Below, piece by piece: positions 1 through 11,412 of a DNA stretch of 64,000 nucleotides (its first letter is position 1; each line of letters starts with the position of its first letter). The stretch lies in NCBI RefSeq assembly GCF_023091745.1, contig NC_068928.1:10868001-10932000 (forward strand), written 5' to 3'. Source of the DNA: Budorcas taxicolor. Its lineage: Eukaryota; Chordata; Mammalia; Artiodactyla; Bovidae. The translations under genes and the position numbers were made by a program. The notes beneath the pieces were generated by a model. The model ran no database searches. It was not told the DNA's origin and saw only the letters and a program-made list of their open reading frames with translations.

Positions 1-709
1 TTAACAATTAATGGGAAGTGCTCTGCAAACCATATAACATCATTCTTAATATTTATGATGCCCACGAAACACACAAACATCTGTTCTGTAGAGTGATAGC
101 TATTGAAGGATACTTAAGTGCCAAGTACTCTCATTCATGTAGATGAGTCAAAGCTTTAAGCGGTTGCCCCTCTGGAGATATCTAAATAGCAAGGATTCCA
201 AGATGATGGAAAGAAGATTATTTCAGACTCCAGTCATCTTAAGGCGTATTAGTTCATTTCATTATGGACAAAAGCATACAGTGATTTAAAATGGAATAAA
301 GTTATGTTTAAATGGTTGACATGATCTTTCATATTGAGGATGACTGAAATGCACTCTAAAGCTGAAGTTAAGATTTCTCTTTGAGAAATAAAATTAGAAG
401 ACTCAAAAAGTTCTTTTGATGGGTGCGATCATTCTTCAGCAGGAATGACATATGTAAGAAATCCTCTGAAAGTAAGACTGAAGAGTTGGGCACACCCCAA
501 ATCCAACCAAGGTGGCTCAGAGAGCAGGGCTGGCTTAATGTAATCACTAAGAAAGAAAGTCTTGTACTCTGCTTGTAAAGAGAAAATGTTTATGGAAGGC
601 ATTGGTCAGCTTGGATTTCTGATAGCAGAGTTGATCAGTGGAACCCATACCTTCACAGGAGCTTCCTATTTGACAATAAATAAATGACTATTTGTGGTTT
701 CGTGTATAT
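1..709. other. No recognised feature
   Basis: Unique-looking sequence of moderate AT content. I see no transposon signature, no long open frame and no splice-like exon structure. Confidence 0.5.
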
Positions 710-924
710 ATGTGCATGCGTTAAGTCACTTCAGTTGTGGCTGACTCTTTGTGATCCCATGGACTGTAGCCCACCAGGCTCCTCTGTCCATGGGATTCTC
801 CAGGCAAGAATACTGGAGGAGGTTGCCATTTCCTCCTCCAGGGGATCTTCCAGACTCAGGATGGAACCTGCATCTCTTACGTCTCCTGCATTGGCGGGTG
901 GGTTCTTTACCACTAGTGCCACTT
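710..924 (-). mobile_element. Bov-tA SINE
   Basis: Reads on the minus strand: the BovB-derived 3' part comes first (ACTTCAGTTGTGGCTGACTC, then CATGGACTGTAGCCCACCAG) and the tRNA-like head ends near 923. It is a non-autonomous element mobilised by BovB. The head is diverged (TTCTTTACCACTAGTGCCAC) and a CA microsatellite follows it directly. Open frames of 72-115 codons across it are chance readings. Confidence 0.9.
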
Positions 925-931
925 GTATACA

Positions 932-949
932 ACACACACACACACACAC
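932..949. repeat. (CA)n microsatellite
   Basis: About nine CA units directly downstream of the Bov-tA; probably polymorphic in length. Confidence 0.9.
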
Positions 950-1054
950 TCACATGTACAAACAAGTACTGCTACCTAGCCTTTCCCAGCTGACACTTCT
1001 TAAAATTGCAACAAACACAAGATTAACCTAGCAGCAACAACAATATTGGCAACT

Positions 1055-1258
1055 AACAATTGTTGAGTTAGTTATCAAATGTCAGGCATACTTCTAAAGC
1101 TCTACTTATGAATTACCCATTGAGTGTTCACAGCAAGCCCTTAAAGTAAAAGAAAATGCCTGCAGAGATTCCATAATATGTGCCACACCACGTGCTACTG
1201 AGTAGTGGAGCCTAAATTCTAACATGGGCAGGCTGTAGGTATTCTTAACCACTGGCTG
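1055..1258 (-). mobile_element. MIR SINE, minus strand
   Basis: Ancient mammalian tRNA-derived SINE read in reverse: the GTCAGGCATACTTCTAAAGC core comes early and the reversed tRNA-like head (TTCTTAACCACTGG) lies near 1240-1253. Heavily diverged, as expected for a pre-eutherian insertion. Confidence 0.65.
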
Positions 1259-3084
1259 GAGTTGAGGGAACAGGGTAAACAACATAAATAAATTTAAATT
1301 AGATGTTCAAGCAGAGTTTCTTTTGTTCTTTAGATTGCAAGATACAAAACAAACTGTTTCGAATAAAATGTTGAGTGAGGCTCACTGTAAGCCTAGTAAA
1401 GTATTCTTTTCCCATAACATTTTGCATTTCTCTCTGTCATTGCATTTACTGCCCTGTGTTATCATTCTCTGTGTTCATTGTAATGATCCCACTTGATCCC
1501 AGCAACTGTATTTTTTCCCTTTTATTTACTACTATATTCTTTGTACAAAGAACAGTGTCTGACAAATGATAGGTACTGAAGAAATATTTGTCCAGATTAA
1601 AAGTAGGGTTGAGGACACTGGACAGCAACAGGGGTATTAGTTGATTAATAGTTAAAATAGAAACAAAAGTCAGCCAGATCTTATCAGAACTGAAAATTCA
1701 GGAACAGAGTTTATTCCCTATTCTGCACCGTACCCATGGTATCTTGCCTTTGTAATTTTTGGCATAAATATTCCATTTTCCTTTTTTAAAATAGCCTTCC
1801 TTTGCTTGTGTATAATTTCTGCTCCTTCATAATTTTGACTTTTGTAAACTCTGGACAGCCTTCCTATGAGTCTTCCAGGCTAATGCTGCAAACCGTCTCC
1901 CGACTCTACATGAGTCGGAATTCTTCAAGTTCTGAGCCCGCTGCAGACTCAATACTTACTCATTTAGAACTTCAGGAGAAAGATCCGGATCGGTTCAGCT
2001 TAGGTCACAAGTTCTCCAGTTGTCCAATAAGCTGAGGCTGGGATGTTACACGTCAAAGATGGCTGTGTAGGCTTGGCTTTTTGTCAAGAAGACAAGTTTA
2101 TCTGAAAGGATGTGTGCACCCCCAAAATAGGTCTCCTACAAAGGTCAATCTGATATTTCTTTTGATTTGAAATGTAGACAGTTTTTAAAACCATCAAAGA
2201 GATATTCTAAATTGCAAAGAAAATTTATAGTCATACACTGACTGTATTTTAACGGAATTTCTATGGGCTGCCGGCTGCCATTTTCCAGTTGCTCACATTT
2301 TCATTTTTGTTCTTTGAGTGCTTAAGAAACACAGATGTATTTTCTTTCTTGCCATGCAATGAAAATGTTCTATTTTGATATGGTATGTGTTAGTCATAGT
2401 GTTTGCATTTTCTTTATGATATCAAGAAGTTAATCTGTTCCACTTTTTCTAGCTAGTGTAGTTAAGAGCTTTTGATGGTTTCTTGTGATAATTGCATTAT
2501 GATTTTCACCCTCTTCTGTTTTTGACTACATAATTTCTGAAGCATTAAGAGAATTGCCTGAAATTTTACTTGTAGTTCTTGATTTAATACCCGTGCTGAA
2601 GAGCCCTAGATTGCCCTTAATTTACAATAAATTCCAAAAGATCACTTCTAAGTCAGTTTGAAACTGAAACACATTCTCCTAGTGTTCCACAAGAGGTTAC
2701 TTAACCTATAATATATTCACTCACTTATTCATTCCCTTAGGAGCCACCATTTTCCTGGCACTGTGTTAAACAACCGTGGGTGCAAAAGGAAAGAAACAGA
2801 TATGGTCCCTGTCCCCATGAAGCGTATAATCTATGGGAGGAACGCAAATTGGCAAACAATTACACTAAGGCTAATAGTCACAGCTAACCCTGTTTGTCTG
2901 GTGTATAAGAGTTCTCCAAAAACGTTCATGGATGTGTGATTCAATAGGTTAAAACTGACTAATTTATATTAATCATATCTTTTCATCATCACAATTCTCT
3001 GAAGGCTTAACCTTTTAAAATCTCTAATCATAACTAAATTGGTTAGTAATTCCTACTCAAAAAGACAAATTTACAGTGGATATA
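1259..3084. other. No gene; mostly unclassified sequence
   Basis: No coding exon or young transposon recognised. The 77-codon frame at 1802-2035 has no family resemblance I can name. Around 2717-2880 there is a weak match to an ancient mammalian repeat type (ACTCACTTATTCATTC, GGCACTGTGTTAAAC, then TGGTCCCTGTCCCCATG). Confidence 0.4.
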
Positions 3085-3243
3085 TTTTTCAACCTTTATT
3101 GATATAGAATATATATATGGAAAGTGTGCATATTGCAAATACAACTCAGTGTGTTTTCACAAAGTGAACACAACTGATCAAGAAACCAACTTTTTCAGCA
3201 ACCCAGGACCTTCCTTGTGTCTCATTACAGCCACTACACCCTC
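3085..3243 (-). mobile_element. Old L1M 3'-end fragment
   Basis: The text ACCTTTATTGATATAGAAT, then CACAAAGTGAACACAACTGA, then AAGAAACCAAC follows the reversed 3' region of old mammalian L1 (L1M-type). The same module occurs more completely at 45181-45760. Confidence 0.65.
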
Positions 3244-3544
3244 AGAGATAAAGGATATTATTTAAAAATTAAAATAGATGGGCTGGTAGTCATTTAATAA
3301 TGCATTTGAGAAGAAAGATAAATTTAAGTAAATCCTAATTTGTCCATTTGGAATTCAATAAAATGTGTTACTAAACTTGTTTATCTTATTACTTATGATT
3401 AGATTTATCTGTAGAGATTAAAAATTCAAAATAACAATGGCTTAAGTAAGGCCATTCATTTATTTTTCACTTGAAAGAGGTTTAGAAGGAGATATTTAGT
3501 GCTGATTTGGCAGCCCAACAGTTTTCAGACACCAGGTTTCTTCT

Positions 3545-3761
3545 TTTTTAACATTGATTTTTATTTATTTATTTGGCTATGCCAGGTCTTTACTCCTGAA
3601 TGCAGGACCTTTTAGTTGCAGCACGCGGGTTCTTTAGTTGCAGGCGTGTGAACTCTTAGTTGCAGCTTGTGAGATCTAGTTCCTTGACCAGAGACTGCTC
3701 CCAGGCCCTCTGCATTGGGAGCATGGAGTCTCAGCCACTGGACCACCAGGGAAGTCCCAAT
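3545..3761 (-). mobile_element. CHR-type tRNA-derived SINE
   Basis: The reversed element starts with a T-rich tail (TTATTTATTTATTTGGCT) and ends CCACCAGGGAAGTCCC, the reverse of the CHR head. A perfect 14-bp target duplication, ACCAGGTTTCTTCT, flanks it at 3531-3544 and 3762-3775, so both insertion borders are preserved. The 111-codon open frame from 3660 is partly this SINE. Confidence 0.92.
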
Positions 3762-4783
3762 ACCAGGTTTCTTCTGTTTTACAGATTAGACATTCTAGTG
3801 ATGGTCCAAGATGGCTATTGGAAATCCGATTATCATGTCTATAATCCAGACAGGAAAAGGAGGAAGGGCAAAAGGACTCTCTCTACCTCCCAGCTGATTA
3901 AGTTCGCCTTGAAGGAGTCTGTCCCTAAGTCCCACATCATCTTTCTGCTTTTACCTAATTGTCCAGAATTTAGTCATGAGGTCACATGGTTTTAAGGGAA
4001 GTTGAGTTTTTAGCTGGGTAGATCAATACCTCCAACCATATAAGGGTTCTGTTAGTAAAGAAGAAGGAGAGAGCATATTTGGGGTAGGCAACCACTAGTG
4101 TCTACTATAGTTATATTAATTTTCATTATAATTACTTATCATACATCAGATGGTCTAGCAAAAATTTTCATCCTGGGAGGGAAAAAAATGGAAACTTAAG
4201 GGTCATGTTTAAGAAAATGAGAGATGAGAGTTCAAAGAAAGTTCATTTACTATATAACACAGTCTTTCAGCCAGATTTAATTTCTTGCTGGAGGCTCTGG
4301 AAGCCTCTATGGACCTGAGTCTTACTGGTAGAATGTAGAGCTATACCTGCCCTCTAATTACAGCACAGAGTCATGGTTAGAAAATTTCTCTAAAACACTG
4401 TGTATGTGTCTGTGTGTGTGGTTTAGGCACTGGCTAGAAAAATTCAAACTGATAATTTTCAGTTCTCACAGGCATACTTTCTGTTTCAAGTTTAGTGTTT
4501 GGAGATTAGGAAATGGATAAGTGTTACAGTAGAACCTGGCTTATTATATGGATTTGTAACGAGAACATGTTAGGTCTTGCCTCCCACAAGAAAAACTAGT
4601 TACATAAAAATGCTAATGCACCATGATTAGAAGGCAGGTACCACTCTCATCTCCCTTTTTTTTTTTTTACCACGTTATTTTATTTTTTACCATGTTATTA
4701 ATGTTGGGCTCAGTTCCACAAAGAGTCCTCCCCAGGGCTGGGTGAGACTGGAAGCAAGTTGTACTTTGAGGCTTTCTTGTGTA

Positions 4784-4908
4784 TCAGTTTCATTTATCTA
4801 TTGGCTGCACTGTGCAGCATGCGTCTTAGTTCCCCGACCCGGGATCGAGCCTGTGCTTCCTGCATTGGGAGCTTGGTCTCTTAACCACTAGACTAGCAGG
4901 GACATCCC
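4784..4908 (-). mobile_element. CHR-type SINE, short
   Basis: Contains ATTGGCTGCACTGTGCAGCA and ends with a reversed tRNA-like head (CTTAACCACTAGACTAGCAG). The 8-bp direct repeat CTTGTGTA at 4776-4783 and 4909-4916 is the likely target duplication. The central body is missing relative to longer copies such as 26121-26458. Confidence 0.85.
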
Positions 4909-5339
4909 CTTGTGTACCACTTTTGAACAGGTGAATTCTGGTTAGCGTAAGCCTCATGGGCACTCTGTACTAGCAGAGTTAAGGATGTAGATAAACATCA
5001 GGAGGATCAGGAGGCAGAACGCGAGATCAACAGCTGCCGAAAGAGCATGTCTCTAAAGAAAGATTGTCTGGGACTAACTAGGAGATGGCACCGGGAAGCG
5101 AGAGTGAGAGATGAGAATTTCTATAGAGAGAGACAATGGAGGAGGGGAGGGGAAGGATAGACGGAGGTTCCCAAGTAGGCAAGAGAGTTGCAGTGAGCAT
5201 ATGCAGGGCCCCAAACTTCAGGAGAATGGCAGCTGTACTGGAGCAAGGGCCAAGTGGCTGATTCAGTGGACGTGATGGAGCACCTGCCGTATCAAAGACA
5301 CCATACTAGGAGCTATGGGGGACACAGATTTATTTATTT

Positions 5340-5440
5340 TTCTTTATATATATATATATATATATATTTTATGGAAGCATAGTTGACTTAGCAATGTTTC
5401 AGGTACACAGCAAGGTGATTCGTTATACATGTACACATAT
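5340..5440 (-). mobile_element. L1 3'-end fragment with (TA)n
   Basis: GGAAGCATAGTTGACTTA, then TTTCAGGTACACAGCAAGGT and GTGATTCGTTATACATG match the reversed 3' end of artiodactyl/old L1. A (TA)n tract at 5345-5367 borders it. Confidence 0.7.
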
Positions 5441-5805
5441 TTATTTTTGAAGGGGCAACATTTAAATCAGACATGGATTCAGCCCAAGTAGTGCTGTTGG
5501 TTACCATCCTCTGTCAAGAGAGATAAGGTATTTGCTTAAAGTATGCCACAAAGTTCAGGGTGATCAACACTATAAAAGAGGAGTAAATGATGTGTTCGAG
5601 AAGTTTAGAGGAGGGGGGTAACTGAAAGGATGAAAAAGTGAAGTAAGGAAGGGAGAGGGGACTGTAAAGATTTGAGGAGACATGTCTCGAGTTGAATCTT
5701 GAAGGCTGAGCAAGAAGAATAGGGTTTTGTTTGCTTGTTTTTAGAGAAAGCAGACAAAATCCATTTTGCACGTTGCCATTATTGTTTTTTGGCATGTGAG
5801 ATCTT

Positions 5806-5976
5806 TTTTTTTTAAATTTTAAAATTTATTTATTTGGCTCTGCTAGGTCTTAACTGCAACATGTGAACTGTTAGTTCCAGCATTTGGGATCTTAGTTCCC
5901 TGACCAGGAATCAAAGCTGCACCCCCTGCATTGCAAGGGCAGAATCTTATCTGCTGGACCACCAGGGAAGTCCTAG
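5806..5976 (-). mobile_element. CHR-type SINE
   Basis: T-rich tail (TTTATTTATTTGGCTCTGC) followed by TTAGTTCCCTGACCAGGAAT and ending ACCACCAGGGAAGTCC; a reversed CHR element without clear duplicated borders. Confidence 0.9.
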
Positions 5977-6492
5977 GGGGATAGGGTTCTTAAACATCAG
6001 AACAGAGTTCTTGGCAATGGGAAGATAGATCTAAGAGACACAGGGGAGCTGTGAAGAAGGTGGGGCTAAGAGGCATTGCAAAATTCTACTGTCCTACAGA
6101 GCATAGGTGGGCACCCAGTACCTTATAATCGAGAATCTATTCTGTGGAATAGTCTCTGATATGAGAGCAAGGAAAATACACGCTCTTTCCCTCAGTCTAG
6201 AGTTTCTACTTTTCTCCTATTCCTGCCATACCTCGACTTTGCCATCTGCGTCTGCTGCCGTCATCACAGAGACTTAGGGACACTCTGTTCTTTGACCTTT
6301 CAACCTAGATGGAGTAGCTGCAGACACAGCTGGAGAAGGCGGAGCAAATTAGAGAGAGACATGAGTGAAAAGTAAGGGGTGGGGGACGCTGATGATTACA
6401 GCAGTGGTTCCTTTATAATAAAATTGGTGGATTTACAAGATTCTCTTGCGTTGTACCTTTGAAATCCTTTCTGAGGAATAACTTCCCCTAAG

Positions 6493-7715
6493 GTGCAGCA
6501 GAAAATACATTCTTCTCAGTTCAGTTCAGTTCAGTCGCTCAGTCGTGTCCGACTCTGCGAACCCATGGGCTGCAGCACGCCAGGCCTCCCTGTCCATCAC
6601 CAACTCCGGAGCTCACTCAGACTCATGCCATCAAGTCAGTGATGCTGTTCTTCTCAAGTGCACACGAAACATTTTCCATCATTTACTGGGCCACAAAATA
6701 GTCTTAATAAGTTTAGGAAGACTGAAATCGTATTAAGGATATTTTCTGTAATCATGCTATAATGGTATGAAACTTGAAATCAGTAACAGGAAAATTCACA
6801 AATACGTGGTAAGCAACATATTCCTGAAAACCAATGGGTCAAAGAAGAAATAAAGAGGGAAATAACAAAAATATTTAGACAAACAAAAATGAAAACACAA
6901 TATATCAAAACTTATGGGATCCAGCAAAAGCATTCCAAGAGGGGAGTTCATAGCAATAAGTGCCTACATTTTTTAAAAAACATCTCAAATAAACAACCAA
7001 ACTTATCAGTGAACCAGAAAAAGAACAAACTAATCTCAAAATTAGCAGAAGGAGGGAAAAAAAAATAAAGATTGGAGGAAATATACATGAAATAGAGACT
7101 AGAAGGGCAATAGAAAAGATTTATGAAACTAAGTTGGTTTTTTGAAAAGATAAACAAAATTGACAAATCTTGGTTAGCTAGTCTAACCAAGATAAAAAAG
7201 AGGAATCAAATAGATAAAATTATAAATGAAAGGGGGAACTTTAAACTGATACCACAGAAAAAAAAGGATCATGAGACCCTACCAACAATTGCATGCCGAC
7301 AAATTGGACAACTTAGAAGAAATGGATAAATTCCTAGAAACATAAAACCTGCCAAGATTGAGTCAGTTTAGAAAATCTGAACAGATCTATAATGAGAAAT
7401 GAGATTGACGTGATAATCAAAAATCTCTAAGGAAAGCCAGATGGCTTCACAGGTGAAATTCACCAGCCATTTAAAGAAGAATTAATACCAATTCTTCTCA
7501 AACTCTTGCCCAAAATTGAAAACTCACTTGATGAGGCCAGCATTACCCTGATACTAAAGCCAAATAAGGACACTTTTCTAAGTGAAAAGAAAATTATAGG
7601 CCAATATCTCTGGTGAACATAGATGAAAAAATCCTCAACATAATACTTGGCAAAGAAAATTGAACAGTACATTAAAAGCATCATTCTCCAGGATCAAGTG
7701 AGATTTCTGAGGATT
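6493..7715 (+). pseudogene. Broken L1 ORF2 fragment
   Basis: Decayed long interspersed element reading on plus, covering part of the L1 ORF2 endonuclease-to-RT region. Recognisable text: AAGTGCACACGAAACATTTT, CACAAATACGTGGTAAGCAA, CCAATGGGTCAAAGAAG and AGAGGGGAGTTCATAGCAAT. Translated frames are short (68 codons at most on plus) with many stops, so it is inactive. A reversed BovB fragment sits inside at 6519-6647. Confidence 0.8.
6519..6647 (-). mobile_element. 5'-truncated BovB nested in L1
   Basis: The last ~130 bases of BovB reversed: TCAGTTCAGT tail units, then GTCGTGTCCGACTCTG and CTGCAGCACGCCAGGCCTCC. The 9-bp direct repeat TTCTTCTCA at 6510-6518 and 6648-6656 is L1 sequence duplicated on insertion, so the L1 is older. 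Confidence 0.9.
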
Positions 7716-7790
7716 CAATTTTAAATTCTTCTCCATGTGATTATCTAGTTTCCCCAGTACCATTTATTACAGGAGAAAGAAGCCCAGCAA
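7716..7790 (-). mobile_element. Possible reversed L1 segment
   Basis: ATTATCTAGTTTCCCCAGTA, then CCATTTATTACAGGAGA resembles the antisense of a downstream part of L1 ORF2. Directly after a plus-strand L1 this suggests an inversion or a second L1 fragment. Confidence 0.4.
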
Positions 7791-7898
7791 CAACTTTCAC
7801 CAAACTCCCCTGTAACAGCCTTGTCAAGGGAGATTTGGAAGGTAGAAGGGAAGCAGAAGCCATTATTGTTTCTCCAATATCAAAGGCATGTGGGCCTT

Positions 7899-8066
7899 GG
7901 GGCTTCCCTGGTGGTCCAGTGGTTAAGACTTTGCCTTCCGATGCAGGGGGTGTGTATTCATTCCCTGTTTGGGGACCTAAGATCCCATATGTCTTGTGGC
8001 CGAAAATCCAAAACAGAAAACAGAAGTAATATTGTAACCAATTCAATAAAGATTTTTAAAAATTTT
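7899..8066 (+). mobile_element. CHR-type SINE with long 3' tail
   Basis: Starts GGGGCTTCCCTGGTGGTCCA. Its 3' part reads AACAGAAGTAATATTGTAAC, then ATTCAATAAAGATTTTTAAA. The same unusual tail occurs in the copy at 48607-48790, so these two belong to one subfamily. Confidence 0.9.
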
Positions 8067-8250
8067 GTTAAAGGCGCATGAATCTCAAGAGATAGCTAAA
8101 TGAAGTTTTATAGTGACCTCTGGATGTCTACCCGAATTTCCTCTTCCTTGGCTATGTAGGCAGCTGAGATAACTTTTGAGATTTCCTTATTTCCTCAGAT
8201 TATTGGTGGTTTTTCCATGAACTTTGTTCCCCCAACCCTTTCCAAAGAGT

Positions 8251-8811
8251 GAGTTAGTTCAGTTGCGCAGTCATGTGCGACTCTTTGCGACCCCATGAAT
8301 CGCAGCACGCCAGGCCTCCCTGTCCATCACCAACTCCTGGAGTTCCTTCAGACTCACGTCCATCGCGTCAGTGATGCCATCCAGCCATCTCATCCTCTGT
8401 CGTCCCCTTCTCCTCCTGCCCCCAATCCCTCCCAGCATCAAAGTCTTTTCCAATGAGTCAACTCTTCGCATGAGGTGGCCAGAGTACTGGAGTTTCAGCT
8501 TTAGCATCATTCCCTCCAAAGTAATCCCAGGGCTGATCTCCTTCAGAATGGACTGGTTGGATCTCCTTGCAGTCCAAGGGACTCTCAAGAGTCTCCTCCA
8601 ACACCACAGTTCTAAAGCATCAATTCTTCGGTGCTCAGCTTTCTTCACAGTCCAACTCTAACACCCATACATAACCACAGGAAAAACCATAGCCTTGACT
8701 AGACGGACCTTTGTTGGCAAAGTAATGTCTCTGCTTTTCAACATGCTATCTAGGTTGGTCATAACTTTTCTTCCAAGGAGTAAGGGTCTTTTAATTTCAT
8801 GGCTGCAGTCA
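8251..8811 (-). mobile_element. BovB LINE 3' end, 561 bp
   Basis: Reversed BovB, 5'-truncated within the RT-downstream region. The 125-codon minus-strand frame (8271-8648) is the C-terminal part of the BovB protein and includes residues such as RRIDALELWCWRRLLRVPW. A 9-bp target duplication CCAAAGAGT lies at 8242-8250 and 8812-8820. The sequence is well preserved, hence a fairly young copy. Confidence 0.95.
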
Positions 8812-8820
8812 CCAAAGAGT

Positions 8821-10253
8821 TATACGCCTTCTATTCCCCATATTAAATCTCCTACCTGAAACACCTACAGTGGCTTCTATCTTCTTAGTATATCCTGATT
8901 GATACCCATAATGAAATGAAAACTTTCAGTAGAAACTAAGTATTTTAGGGAAAGAGATTTGTATTCTCTGCATACCTGAATTTGTGGTTGCGATACATAC
9001 ACGCATATTCACTTCACCACAAGCAGCTGAATCATAGATTTCTTTAATTAACAGCAATGCCTCCTCTTCTGTCTCCCCACTCTTTTGATTCACTGACTAA
9101 ATCCAATCAAATCCTGAAATCCGAAAGAACGGGGTTTAGAAAATGTGCCATTTCTGAATCCTAGGTATAACTGTATTTCAGGATGAGCAAAATTTTGTTT
9201 CATACTTGCTTTCATTTCCTTTCCATATTTTCTTTAGCCCTGGTCTTTACCCATTCGCTAAGTCTGCACCACGTTCTTGCATGTTTCATCTTTTCTCTTC
9301 TGGCCCAGCTCTCCATTTCTTACTGCTACTAATCCAGCTCTACACATGACCAAACAACTCTTCAATCACCCCAGCATGCAGATGCTGGGAGTTAAAAATA
9401 GGAAAGGCGTAGTCCCTGTTCCAAGGAATTTACAGGGTATTTTGAAACATTATATGTGATTTCAATCCTGATGTTACTAGAATGTTATTAATAGTTACAA
9501 AATGTACACTCTTTAAAGACTCTTTCAAAACATGGAATTAGATATGGCGAGACTGAAATCCATAGATTTACAACTCGACTGAACTCTTGCATATCAGGTT
9601 AATTTAAAGCATGCCCACTTGGCTATTAGTGAGCAGTTCTTAATGGAAAGGAGTTGCATCAATTGATTTATTATACAGAGGGCAAGATCCAAGCTGTCGC
9701 TGCTTTGTATCTAAATTTGATTCCCAAAGGGTATCCAGGTGAAAGAATCACTTTTCTGATGAAAGAGGACAATTTTAAAGAACACATGATGGAGTCATAA
9801 ATACTTATGTTAGCCTGAGGCAAGCAAAGTTTATGTACTACTCTTTTTGAATATTTATTCATTCTTTGAGTGGTTTAAATTAGTACTTTCACTCAAAGCC
9901 CCAAAGGCATTATGTTTTCAGCAAAACTAATAATCACTTCCTGATAACACTAACTGACTTATGTATGTTTTTCTTCTTATCTTGCTGTTGAGAGAAGGAA
10001 GTCATAATGCTAAGCATCTGGTTTCAGTATTAGGCTTCAAAGAAAGTTATAACCTATCTTGCAGAGAACTGGTATACTGAAATCCTTTTGCTCTTTCAAT
10101 TTACCTTCTAAATCTAGTTGCACAGTGTAACCTATGGACCACCCAGATGAGAAGGGGCCGCCTTCAGTAAAGGATGCTCTTTACTTGGTGTGCTTATTGA
10201 GCCCCCAGATCTTATTTTCAAAAGTCAGGGTGAATTTGGCTGGTTCAGGTACC
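8821..10253. other. No recognised feature
   Basis: About 1.4 kb without a repeat or coding signature that I can name. Open frames here (up to 63 codons) show no conserved motif. Confidence 0.45.
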
Positions 10254-10271
10254 TTTTTTTTTTTTTTTTTT
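10254..10271. repeat. Poly-T tract
   Basis: Eighteen consecutive T, just upstream of two Bov-tA copies. It may be the remnant tail of a reversed retroelement, but no element body is recognisable beside it. Confidence 0.8.
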
Positions 10272-10328
10272 AACAAAAAGATTCTTAACTTCATGACATC
10301 AGTAAGTTATCAGAAAGATTAGATAGAT

Positions 10329-10538
10329 TTTTTTGTTGCTGTTTAGTCTGTCTCGTATCGGACTCTTTTATGACCCCATGGATTGTCGTTTGCCAGGCTC
10401 CTCTGTCCATGAGGGTACTGGAGTGGGTTGCCATTTCATTCTCCAAGGGATCTTCCTGACCCAGGGATCGAACTCCCATCTCCTCGTCTCCTGCATTGCA
10501 GGCAGATTCTTTACCACTAAGCCACCTGGGAAGACCAG
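10329..10538 (-). mobile_element. Bov-tA SINE, first of a pair
   Basis: Reversed Bov-tA with head ending CTAAGCCACCTGGGAAGACC. Flanked by near-identical direct repeats containing TAGATAGAT (10320-10328 and 10540-10548), the likely target duplication. Confidence 0.92.
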
Positions 10539-10549
10539 GTAGATAGATA

Positions 10550-10772
10550 ATAAAATAAATTAGAAGTCGCTCAGTCGTGTCCGACTCTTTGCGACCCTGT
10601 GGACTGTAGCCTACCAGGCTTCTCCGTCCATGGGATTCTCCAGGCAAGAATACTAGAGTAGGTTACCATTTCCTTCTCCAGGGGATCTTCCCGACCCAGA
10701 GTCTCCCGAACCTGCGTCTCCCGCATTGGAGGCCGACGCTTTAACCTCTGGGCCACGAGAGAAGCCCAGGAG
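10550..10772 (-). mobile_element. Bov-tA SINE, second of a pair
   Basis: Same orientation as the preceding copy. Reads GTCGCTCAGTCGTGTCCGAC near its start and ends GGCCACGAGAGAAGCCC. It is followed by a third GTAGATAGA at 10773-10781, so its target duplication reuses the duplication of the first copy. An internal difference (AGAGTCTCCCGAACCTGCGT) shows it is not a tandem duplicate. Confidence 0.92.
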
Positions 10773-11126
10773 GTAGATAGAGCAGCATAAATATGTGTAT
10801 TAGCACTCTTGATGAAGGTAACTGAAACCAACGTGAAGTAGCTTGACTCTGAAGAGGGATTTATTATATTTGTTAAAGGTCATCTCAAGCTGGAAGACAG
10901 CCAGGATTCAGGAAGCAAGTGGCATCGGACACAGGGGAATTGTTAAGATTCTGGCTCTCTTGTAATCTGCTCTCTGCACAATTTGATTTTTCTCTCCATA
11001 GACCAAGTTTTATGCTATAGAGTCTTACTTTTGTTGTTGTTTTGTTTGATTGTTTTAAATTTGGGGAATCATAAAGGCCTCTGGACAGATGCTTTGCAAA
11101 CATCAAAGTCTATGTTCACAAACATT

Positions 11127-11401
11127 TAAAAAATAAATTTATACTGTTTATTTATCTATTTATTTTTGACTGCCCCGTGTCTTCACTTAGGGCTGTGAGC
11201 TCTGTGTGAAGGCCAATCTCTAGCTGCCCTGTGTGGCTTCTCTTGCTGTGGAGCAGAGGACCTAGGTGTGCAGGCTTCGGCAGTTGTGATGCACAGGTGG
11301 CGTTGTCCCACTATACATGGATTCTTCCTGGACCAGAGATTGAACCCATGTCCCCTGCATTGGCAGGCAGATTCGTAAGCACTGGACCACCAGGGAAGTC
11401 C
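11127..11401 (-). mobile_element. CHR-type SINE, near full length
   Basis: About 275 bp reversed copy: T-rich tail, GACTGCCCCGTGTCTTCACT, then CTGGACCACCAGGGAAGTCC. An 11-bp target duplication TCACAAACATT at 11116-11126 and 11402-11412 defines the borders. Confidence 0.93.
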
Positions 11402-11412
11402 TCACAAACATT

